From: Yponomeuta sedellus | Taxonomy: Eukaryota; Arthropoda; Insecta; Lepidoptera; Yponomeutidae | Assembly (NCBI GenBank): GCA_934045075.1 | Contig: OW203726.1 | Span: forward strand, 17,485,988-17,549,987 | Direction: 5' to 3' | Length of the DNA: 64,000 bases | Shown here: in pieces, positions 37,401 to 49,400 of the stretch | How the letters are laid out: each line of letters starts with the position of its first letter | Position numbering within the stretch: the stretch's first letter is position 1 | The notes under the pieces: generated by a model | What the model was told of the DNA's origin: nothing | What the model saw: the letters and a program-made list of their open reading frames with translations, nothing else | The model's database searches: none | Made by a program: the position numbers and the translations under genes

Positions 37401-40400
37401 CGCTGATATGGTGATTGGTCAAAGTTTTGTTTTTCAATATTTAACTTTGGAACTTAAAACGATCGCAAAAAAGAGAATGCTTTTGGTAAACGTACGAAGT
37501 TTGCAAGGATTGAGTATAGGTTAACAAAAATAGGTTTTACTTAATTATTTTTTCCTTGTCAATAGATAAAACCTTATTTTGGTGCTCTTCCTAGAAAAAA
37601 ATGCAAACAATTTTAGTAACGGTTTATTTTTTGTAAAACCAGGTCCAAGTTCCCGTTTCTCCTTTAATGCTATTCGCTTTTATGTCACATGCAACGAGAG
37701 TCACGAGCGGTGTACTAGTTAGTTAGTCAGACCTGACACTTCCGCGCGTAGCATAGTTGGGCCATTGTACATAGCAAGCTCTGAAGTATAATACCATTTC
37801 AAACACTATGGTTTCCTCTCGATGTCATCCTTTACGTTTAGCGAGTGGTGTTGCTACTATAACTTCTCAAATGCACCTTTAAAAAACAAAGTCCTCAGTA
37901 CAAGTCGAGATTAGAACCCACGACACGAACGAGTAGCCAACGTTCTACAGCTCCGATACCACCGCTTCGAACGGTGTACTAATCTAATCTGTCTTTGCCG
38001 CGTATCTGTTGTTGTGTGTGGCATAACATGGAGTATGGCTTGCCAGACTTTCGAGACAAGTAAGAGACAAGTAAAGGGCGTATTACACTACCCAATTTTT
38101 AGGGACCCTAACCCAAACTAAGGGTGGTGTAATAAAAGTTAGGAAGTAAGGGTCCCTAACTAGGGCGACCGGACGGGCCCGGCAGCCTTGCTCCCTGACC
38201 ACCCTTACGATCGAGTAGTGTAATAATACTTAGGGCAGTTAGGGAACTCAGTCGTCGCACGGCTAGCGTGGAGTGCGCATGTGCAATTAGTGATAGTGAG
38301 TGATTCGACTTTGTCTAGCACTTACACTCTGTCTTAAAATTGTGTCTTCTTTTTTTATATACGAGCTACTAAATTTAATAAGTACTCAAATTTCCCCTCT
38401 CCCATTCTTAAATAATTTTTAAAGTCCACTGGGTATTCTCATATTGGAGTGCTTTTCTCTTAATTTCAAGTATTGCTTGACCCAGATTCTTCTCCTCTTC
38501 TTTTTTTCTTCTATAATATTCATGGATGCAACTACCAAAGCCACGGCAACCATTGTTTTTTGAACGGTTTAGATAAAACAGGTGCCATGATACGTCTCTC
38601 CGCGCGCGTTCGAATGCAGACTGTACAGCCTACACAGTGGTCAGTGAGGGAGCCGGTATCAGTGCAGTGTAATAAATCGACGCCCTTGCAAGGGGCCACG
38701 CCCCCCTAACTACCGCGTCCTGAATACCGTGTAGTGTAATATCCCTTTAAGAAGTGTGTGTTTGTGCAGGGCGCCGGGCAGAGCAAGCTGGGCATCTACA
38801 TAAAGTCGGTGGTGCCGGGCGGCGCGGCCGCGGCCGACGGCCGGCTGGCGGCCGGCGACCAGCTGCTGTCTGTCGACGGACACTCGCTCGTCGGCATCAC
38901 GCAGGAGAAGGTAAACATAGATGGATAGATACAGAACACTTTATTGTACGTGTAAATGGAAATTACACAGATATTTCTTATCCTAAGAGTACAGACGGCG
39001 GCCTTATCACTAAAAGTGATCTCTTCCAGACAACCTTCGGATGAACTGGACTAATACATTAGAGAAGGAAGTAGATGTACAAAAAAAAACATTAATAAGG
39101 CTACTTAGGCGGGCTCACTTTACCGCACTTTGTATGTCTTAATGATTCGCGATACTTATACATAGTTATACATCAAACGGGTCCAATCGCGATTATTTAT
39201 TAGGTAAAATTGAAAACCTATTTAGAGACTAAAAATTCCAGCCATGCCGGGACTCGAACCCGCGACCTCTGCCTAATCGTGCCAGGATTTTTTAGCCTCT
39301 AAATAGGTTTCTTAAATTTGTCCTTAGCACGGGCTACTGCATTAAAAAGAATATAAAACATAATTACCTTATTTCGAGACGTTTCGGCAGCGTTACATTG
39401 CCGTGGTCACGAGTAGACTGAAGTGGCGCGTACCTGTCAAATATTGTGGTACACTTTTAGTTTTTCCGCACTTTGCCTCAAAGTTAAGCGCTGAGGTATG
39501 TCAACGCTTCAGATACTAGGGTCAAGGGCTCACGATGTTTTCCTTCGCCATTAGCGAGTGTTATTGTTACTGAAGCTACTAAAACTATTCAACCAATCAA
39601 TCGAACAGCCAACCACCCGATCAGTCTGATTGTTCAGGCAATCCACCGTTTAATTCAATAAACCTGTACGTTGAACGGTCATCTTTTGTTTTATGTAGGT
39701 ACATGCTTAGGTTTAAATTGAGACATTTTATGTGAAAGTGAAAAACATTTATTTCTATGTCTCCGACCTGCAACTCGACACGTCTTGTACATTCTTGATT
39801 TGAAGTTAGAGTCAGAAGTTAGAATATTTGATCTGAAGTTACCACTATCGGTAACACTTGTGTCTTTCATCTTCTCGACTTACATTACACTGACATTTTT
39901 TGGTCACCGATGCGAACCATTCCATTAGTCCATCCGTATTTGTCCATTACTGGACGCCTCTCCAAGGTATGCCACTTCTTTGTAACCTCGGCAATTCTCA
40001 TCCAGTCGCAGCCAGCTATCTGCCTAAGGTCGTGGGTCCGGTGTGGGTGGTCCAGTTCTACTGCGTTGGGGAGTGCGAGATTTCCACTTAAGAATCTTTT
40101 AAAGAAACATATATTCGATTACTTTATCAAGGACAAGAGTAGATGTGGCCGAGGCGTTTACTCGACTTTACAATGTATAACAAATTGTCACAGTAAACAG
40201 TTTCAAGTGAGGCTTAGCGTAGAGTAGGAGGCCCTCGGACCATATGGGATGACGATCTGCGAAAAACTGCAGGCAGATGATGGAAGCGGCAAGCTGAAGA
40301 CAGGACGCTATTGCGCTCATTAGGAGAGAGCTATATCCAGCAGTGGACTAGTATTGCCTGATGATGAGGCTTTACGTGCAACTATAGGCTACAGGGTTTA

Positions 40401-43400
40401 GCATGTGTTTGTACTAATTTGGTTGTATTTTATTCCCTGCAGGCGGCGGAATATCTAGTCCGTACGGGGCCGACCGTGACGTTAGAGGTGGCGAAACAAG
40501 GCGCCGTACTGCATGGACTTGCGACCCTGCTTCACCAACCGGCCTACAACAGCCAGCGACAAGGTAGGCATTTCAAATGGAGCGCTTTACTTTGATAGAT
40601 CGAAAATTCAAAACACGATCTACACGAATTTAAATTTAAGGTGAACGGGATGCGAACTTGTCCCCGCTGAAAAAATCGACCGCTGTTTCATGGGATTTCG
40701 TCCAAAAGATCCTAAATTCGTTTCATTCGGCGCAGACGATTCTAGCAGCTTATATAGGTGCGTTTTCTCCTTATGACAGTAATTAAGTCGTATAATTTGA
40801 TGTAGCCGCTCAAATAAAGCGTACAATGAGTAATGAGTAAATTTAATATTGTAATAATGTATCGATTTTTTTTTTATTTAGTGAATCAGGCAAATAGAGC
40901 GATTTCTTCAGCGAACTCTGGGAATTTATGGATGGGAGAAATTGAGAGCGGCTGGCGTGCGAGAAGCATGACAGACGAACAGCAGCATAGCGTTACAATC
41001 CTATTTATAAAAATCTGATTATTTAAAAGCAGTCCTGCAAGTGTTGTGATATATTATACTACTTGTTAGACTACTATACAGCTTCCAAGTACTTGTTAGA
41101 AGACTTTCCTCTTACCATAGACTACTTATTGGTGGTAAAGGGAAAGTCTTGACCACAGACAAATTATACTGCCTTTGAAGATTATCGTTGTCATGATACG
41201 GTGTTCCGTTAGTATTAAGATGAGCATTAACGGGAAGAGTGGTGTGGTGCATGCCTAGAAACTGAGGAGGTGGAGTACGAGTCGCGCGCGCGCCGCAACT
41301 CGGGCACGTTCACCAACCCGCGGCCCGCGCTGCTGCGTCGCGCCTCGCCCTTCGCCGAGCTCGCCACCGCAGGCAAACTCACTGACCTATAGACAGACAA
41401 ACAGATCCGACAGACAGACAAACAGACCAGACAGACAAACAAACAAACAAACAAACAAACAAACAAACAAACAAACAAACAAACAAACAAACAAAAATCT
41501 GACCAGACTGACAAACCTGGAAACAGACCGAGTATCAAACAGATTGAGTATCAAACAGACAAACAAAAAAAAACATATTTAGAGGCTAAAAATTCCACCC
41601 ATGCCGGGATTTTAAAATTGTCCTTAGTACGGGTTAGTGCATTAAAAATAAAAAAAGTATAAATAAACATTCCAGAATTACTAACAGACAGACAAACAAA
41701 CATAGTTATATATTAAATGGGTCAATCGCGATTATTTATTAGGTAAAACGTAATTACCTTATTTCCCGACGTTTCGGCAGCGTTACAGTTGCCGTGGTCT
41801 CGGGTAGACTGAAGTGGCGAGTACAGTAAATTATTGTGGGTAGTCACTAGTACTATTACTACAGACAGACAGACAGACAAACAAACAAAACAGACCAGAC
41901 AGACATACAAAAACAGACCAGACTGGAGCTCTATTTTTGAATCACTCGTCTCGCGTCGAGCGCTCGATTTCTACTGATTTTCGTTCGACATACGAAATTC
42001 CGTATTTTTGAATCACTCGACTGCAACGAATGGTCCTTACCACTCGTCTCGTATGTCGATCGATAGATTAATTGTCAAAATTTGTGTTAATTTGTATTTT
42101 GCTGCGCACAGATACCTACCTAGCGATAAATGTGCTCTTAATAACTGTTGTACATTGTGAATATTGTGATCTTCTGTGTAGAAAATGAATGAATTTTGAA
42201 GAATGTCTAATCCTAAATGGATATTTGGATTCAAAAATACGGAAAAACGAGATCATGCGACTTAGAAGACGAGTGTGACTTATGTCGCATTCGACGATAC
42301 AATTTCATACGAGTGATTCAAAAATAGATCTCCTGATAAACAACAAAAAAACCGCCCGGCTGACTCACAAACAGACAACAAAAAAACAGACCAGTCTGAC
42401 TAACAGACAGACAAACACAGTCCGCCGGGGAAGCTCCACACCGAAAGCATTTCCTACCGAGCGTCATGAAGAACTTACATTCAGAACAAATGCCAATTCA
42501 CGCGATCGTCAATCGGAGACCATTTTATTTAATAATGATTAGATCTTTCATGTTGTCAAATACTATAGTAGTAAAAATACGTTTCAAATCTCTCAACCGT
42601 GCGAATGATTGACAACCTTGTAAGCCAAATCTCATGGTGCCGTTTAATAGATACGGTCTATTCGCTTGCGTACAAAGTTTTCGTGTTTTTGAACACAATG
42701 TACACAAATAAGTTCGTGCAAAAATGCTACCGGTGTAGATCTCGAACCATTGATGTTGTTAGGAAAGTTGAAACTCGAGATTTGACATTTGCTCCAAAAA
42801 AAGTCTTACACATTCATCATAACATAAACCACCACAGGTTTAATGAAACTTACTAAAGTCAAAACTCGAATTTGTACTAAGTACCTATAAGTCTTCGAAA
42901 TAGCAATATGTACTTATGCTTACTGGCTGTTTAGAGTTCTGTTCATTGCTGATTTTTCACTCCTTAACTATCCAAAAAACCAACCCAGACTTCAAGAATT
43001 GCTGTCCCGAAGTCTGATTTCAAAATGTGGTTAAACAAAACCATAATAACAACCTCGGCTTATTTTTGTGAATAGTTGACTCGTCGTTGTACTTTTGTGT
43101 ATTTTTTCGTTTTTTTGCGTGCGTCTCCACTTGTCCATATTTGTCATTCTTTACATTTCGCCCTTAAAGTTAATTTCGTTTTCTAGTCGTCTCGTGGGCT
43201 TTCCTTTTCAGTTGTCGCTTCGTTGTTGTGCCGACTCGACGTAGGTATAATCCAAGCTTTACCGACTGTTTGATTTCACAGGATACGGCCGCTCATGTAA
43301 CGGCCGCTGTCACATTATAAGAGACGGCACAAGCGAGTCTAGCTCTGATGACAGCGAGGAATACAACCCCCCGCGCCCTTCTCAGTACCACGGCTCTATA

Positions 43401-46400
43401 CCGAGACTCATCATTACCTTAGACAGAGAAAATAACCAGTTACGTGAGGACCATTCTCCGGAAACCCCCGGCTGCCCGCTAGAGTGCAGCCAGCCCCCGC
43501 CGCGGCCGATCCCAGTCTTCACCTTCACGTGTGAGGACTTCGATGAACAAAAAAATGTAAACAGTGACACTTCACACGATGACACGCCTCAAGACCAAAC
43601 TCCCAAGATCCCAGAACCGCCAGCCAATTACGAACAGTCTAGCGAGAGCGGAGAGCCTGTTTGTCTACCACCCACCATGAGGCCTATTGACACCAGGTTA
43701 ACCCTAGACCTGTTCAACATAAGATCGAGACTGGATGAGTTCTACAGACAGCGCTGCACGGGCATCGACGAGTGTGTGAGTGCGTGTGAATGTTGCCGCA
43801 CACCACACCCCGACGCTCCGCAGATACCTTTCATCGACGAACCCACTTTCGAACCATTTATATTTGAGAACGGTGCCGTCGATAGTAGAACCCCTACCCC
43901 GAAAATGAGGAGAATATTTCCGTCTCTGTCTTTAGACCAGGAAGAAAAGAAAGAGACTGCTGATGCTGTGTGTCAAACGCCTTCGTCTCCTTTAGTTGAA
44001 GAAGAACCTGCTACTCCAAAGAAAGTTGAACCGATAATAGATAGAAAAACGGAGTTGAGGTTAGACGTCACCAGTGAGAGCAAAAAGGTAGAACAAATTA
44101 ACTGTCGACTGAGAAGAGCTCTGTTTAACGTGTCAAAGTCTTATTCCGGCAAATCTGATGAAACAGACATCCCTAGCACGTATTCGAATACTTCATCCAC
44201 AGACGATACAACGAATGGTAGAGTTAAAGATATCCCTAAGACGCCTATAGACACGGGAGCGAAACAAGTTCTCGATAGCGTAGATAGAAAGTCTTGGAAA
44301 TCACCGGATGAGTTCAGACCTTCCTTTGGCAGAGTCAAAGCTCTGACTAAACATTTCAACACCATAAACCTAACGTATTGCGTGAAGAACTACAAGAGAA
44401 ACTGCCAGTCAAGTCCTAATTTAAGTGCCCGAGATGATAAGACTGTAAAACCGAACGAAAACCTACAAACCAGCGTTAGCTTAGCAGATATACAGTACGA
44501 GGTGACGAAATCTGATACTAGTGATACAAAAGGCGACAAATTATCAGAAGACGAAGTGAAAAGTATCCTAATACAACTGGAGGACTGGTCTAGATATGGT
44601 TCAAGGGGAAGCGAAGATACTTTGGCCCAAGGAAACGAATTCGAGCTACCGAACTTACCCTCTGAAGATCACACTGACAACAATGGAACCTTTGTCTTTA
44701 GCGAGATAATTGATAAGAAACCGAAAAAGATCACTTTGGACAATATCAAGTTGATATCGCATCAATCGAGCGTCAATTCAGATTCAAGACGGAGTAAAGA
44801 GTCGTTGGACAACATCAAGTTGATATCGCGTCAGTCGAGCGTCAACTCGGATTCAAAACGAAGCAAAGAATCGATCTCAGGGACGAGCTTACCGCGAGTG
44901 GTAGCAATGATACCACAGTCCAACTCGCTTCTAGACTTTTCTACCAAAAGCGCGACGGAGTCTAAAGCGGAGACTTTCTCGTCGGTAGCTCTTAGTTGTC
45001 CAGACATAAGCAGCGACGATCTGATCCCGAATGAAGCTAAAGGAACCTCGTGTAAGCTCCTCCTACAAGCATGAAATAGGTGTGTTACTAGCCCACACCG
45101 CACGTATATGTATGTCGTACGTCGAACGCCACCATTTTTATTGCGACTACGCTGTATTTTTTGTAATTTTCTTTTGCGATCATTCTTTCTAGTTTTTTTA
45201 CAGCCTAGTTGGGTAGGGTGGCGCATGCGGTTATTTATCCGTTTATCCGCACTTTTTAGTTTATTTTCTTCATTTCAGGTTCACACCTAGTTTTAAACTT
45301 CGTAAATGCACTGTCCACGTGAAAGTTTATTTCTTAATATATATGTTCCCACCGTCCAGTCCAGTTTCTCGTACACTAACACTATGTTAATCTACTTTAA
45401 CAGCTGTCAGTTGAGTTTTTCTACGTACTTTTCCTATCTGACAGGTTTACGAGATTGTTAATGTACGAGAAACAGGTGTTAGAACTCCGTATCGAACTTA
45501 CAAGTTATTCTTTTTTCTATCCTACTCTAAGGGTCTGTTCATTTATTACATAAGACAATTTAGGGAGGGATCTATACTGATTTACTTTTCCATTTATTAG
45601 ATTGAAATATACATCCTAAAGTTTGACAAAATAGGTCACCACTCCTCTCCCCAGGGGGATTGGTAAGAAAGTAAAACAACACCGACTGTCTTACTGAATA
45701 AACGAACAGCTTATCCGTTTCTACTGTAGTCAGATGCGAGTAGACGTGTCTTTAGTCGTATTTACGCCGTGTTTGTGTTCTAACTGACCGTCTGCCTGTA
45801 GGGGCGGGAGCGGGCGGGGCGGTCCGGCGCGCCTCGGAGCGCGACCTGCCGTCGCGGCTGGCCGCGGAGCCCGTGAAGCCCAGCAAGAGTACGCCGGCGC
45901 TGCACCACGTCGCGTCGCCGCCGCCCTCGCATCACCATCCGCATAGGTAAGGCAGGGGAAGGGAAGAGACAAGCCGTCGCTGAAGAAATTGGGATAGACT
46001 ACGTCCGCGTTGTATCGCTTGGCATTACGCATCACCGTTTACATAGGTAAGTGACTGACTGCGCAGTCCTTCCAGCCGAGTAATATTCGCCGTCGGTGCA
46101 TCACGTCGCGTTGAAGCCGCCGTCGTACCACCACACGCATAGGTGCGGGAAAGGAAGAGAGCCGCTGCTGCGTTTGGCTATAGTGTTCTGAAAGATACTG
46201 TTCGGATGTGGATATGTCCTTTTTTATTAAATCTAATAGTACACGAGAACCTTCGCATTCCAAATATGCTTAGTTAAGAGTATATGACTGCTTAAAAATC
46301 GAACGAAATTGCTATCCTTAAACTGAAAAAAATATTCCTTGGTTAAAACTTGCGTTAGTGTGTTCCTAAATTACATTCAGAGCCTAATTTTTACGTGCGA

Positions 46401-49400
46401 ATAGACACTACGTACCGTGCCGTGATAAGTGGCAAACCCTAGACACAGTCCACCCCTCGTGGGGTATCAGTCACACCAGCATGCGTGACATTTTGTATTT
46501 ATTTCGAGAATACTTTTTTAAATACTTTCAACGGAAAGTATTTAAAAAATGTTTATAGTCAGGGAAAAGATTAAATAAATCTCCGCACGACATAATAATT
46601 TGTCCTAATCACAAGTTAGGATACCCAGTTTACAGGCGATCTATGCTCACTTACCTATGCGGATGTTGATGCGAGTATTTAAAAAAAAAAGTTTGTACTC
46701 GGGGAAAAGCGTATTGAAATGTCTGCCTGAACAACAGCGTAACTTGTTCCTCCAGCGGAGCGGCAAAGCTGTCAGCGGGCGCGGGCGCGGGCGGGGGTGG
46801 GGTCGCGGGCGCGGGCGGCACGTGGGGCCACAAGTCCCGTAGTAGCCACAACCTGTCCAGCGCCGCGCCGCCCGACGCCTTCTACCAGAACTTGGCCGCC
46901 GTACACGAGCCGCCGCATGACAGGTTATTATACTTTATTTTACTCAGGAGACAAACATTCATACAGAAGATCTGATTGACCTGGAGGTCCCTGACGTAAA
47001 CAAAACAATAAAAGGAAAAGAATGCAACCTGGTTAAGTTACAATTTGCACTTACTTAAGTATGTAACTGTGTGTATGTGAATTGTTCTTGTTTTTTATGT
47101 ATGTACTTTTCTTTCCCGTGATGTGTTAATTTGTTCCAATAAATGTATTTCTTTCTTAAGTACTTAGTTAAGATTATTCGAGTACTATGCCACTTCCGGA
47201 CGGGGCTAGCGAGGGCGAGTCCACGAATCGCCGAATGATCGATTACTATTAGTGTTTCAGCACATTGTGAAAATAAAAGTGAAGCTAAGATAACTTAGTT
47301 TCACTTCTATTTTGTTCACTGGACTATCTCCAAACCTCCAGTGCACGCTGATCTGGAGCCCCTATGCATTTTCCACACCGCAAGTGTCAGTTTCTGGGCC
47401 AGTAGAGCAAAAATGTATGCTCTCGTTTTTTGGCTTTGATTTCTTATTTGTTTTTATTTGCGTACGTTACCACGTAAAGTATGAAATATAGTAAATATCT
47501 CATATTTTCTATTACACTTGATCGTTCCTCGGCGCATGTTATGGGTTCAAAAGACATCACAACCTGACCGGCTGACCCGGCCAGCTCAAAGTCGATGACG
47601 TTCACGTGCCACCGCATGATATACAGCTTTCGCCTAAATTTGGTCCTGTCCTTAAGTACTCTTTATCTCTCGCGATACAAAATTCATCATCAGAGGTATT
47701 TTGTTACATCTATTGCGCTCTATCTCGCTCGATTCGGAAGCGGCAATATACGCGGCGATTGGGGTGAAAGCACAGGTCGTCGGTTTTTTTTTTCACGGTG
47801 ACCTCAATCACTTTTTTACACAGTGTCGAACAAAAAGCGCCGTCATTATTATTTATTATTTTAATTCTTTATTGCACTAATTACACGAGTAAATGTACAA
47901 GGGCGTGCTTAATGCAAGAAGCATTCTCTTCCAGCAAACCTTTGGTGTTGAAGAGACTGGCAAAGGGTAGTGCAGGGAAAGAAGGTGAAATACTGTAATA
48001 AACTTACGTAAACATAGGGAGATACAACATAATGAGGACGCCTCATTAAAATAACTAGTATAAAGTACCTCTGCTTCCAGATGGTCGTCCCTCCGCGGGC
48101 CGGCGGGCGGGCGGCCGCAGTCGGCGCACTTCTCCGCGACCAGCGCGGAGCCTCCGCCAGACTCGCCTCTCTTGCACCACCAGGTAACTCTACACCATGC
48201 ACACTTCACCCGCGCCTCACGGGGTAGCCTGAGAAATGGACCAAAGTTTAAAGTCTGCTTGCGTGTATTTAAGGAGGTCTGTTATGATCGTGGCAAGTGG
48301 CAAACTCCAGGTGTTGCGCAGAGGAAAAAGTAGAGATGGGCCAGAGACCAGTGTCTGTTTACCCTTCTTAGATACTGGTGTATTATTCTTTGAACATATA
48401 CAATATTGGTTTTGCACCGATATAACCGTTCAGTTGAGAGGGGCGCCACTAGTCTTAAAATATTTCCTTTGATATTTATTTAATTCCTCTGCTGTCCATT
48501 GCACACTTCATTTGGTGGTACTGCAGCAGCATTTTTATTACACTTACACACGAACGACACTTGGGATGCCCAACACATTTTGTTTTAAACCGTTACGCCT
48601 CAGTTTTGTACCACTCTACCGTTTTCCGATATAAACTATACTGAATTAGACGAATACTTGTACCAAGTCCCGCCTGCAAGAGTAGCACGACGCTAGTGGC
48701 GCGTTATAAAGGTCAAAACCGCGACTTTCCTTTACATTAATTTTCAAATGCTGACATTTAGCGCCACAAAATGTGTGACTTACGCCATCGTACTATTCTG
48801 GCACGACATGCATGGGTATCGTGCTTACAAATCGCGATTCGTATCAAATTAAGTAAGTAAAATTTTATTTCTCACCATAAAGAGCAACATTTAGGCACGG
48901 TATTATAAGCCTTGAGAGCTTTACAAAATCACTTAAAGGCTAATCGTACAAATATCAATTCAACTAATTGCCAAACTGTATTTTGACATTTGACAATTTC
49001 AGACATTATTAATTTAAGCATTGTGCGTCTCAAGTATACAGATGCATAAGTGAATATGGTTAGTTATTACGTAATTGTATGTGAATGTGTGTGTGTGTAT
49101 GTGAATGTGTAAGATTAAGTGTTGTGTGTGAGCCTGTATGTGTGAGAGAGAGCGTGATGTGTAAGTTAATGTACAGCCCGAAGCGTTCTAATAAAATCGC
49201 CATTGGCAGGCAAACCACGCGAGCACGATGAGCGTCCGCTCCGCCAAGCTCGCCGAGATGTCGGAGGAGGTGTCCAGGCGGCACCAGCTGCAGCTGCAGT
49301 ACGGCCAGCCGCCCGGGCAGAAGCCGCTGGCACACCAGCACACGCAACCACATCAGCAGATCATCTCGCCCCTACATATCAGCAACATGCACCTGAACCA

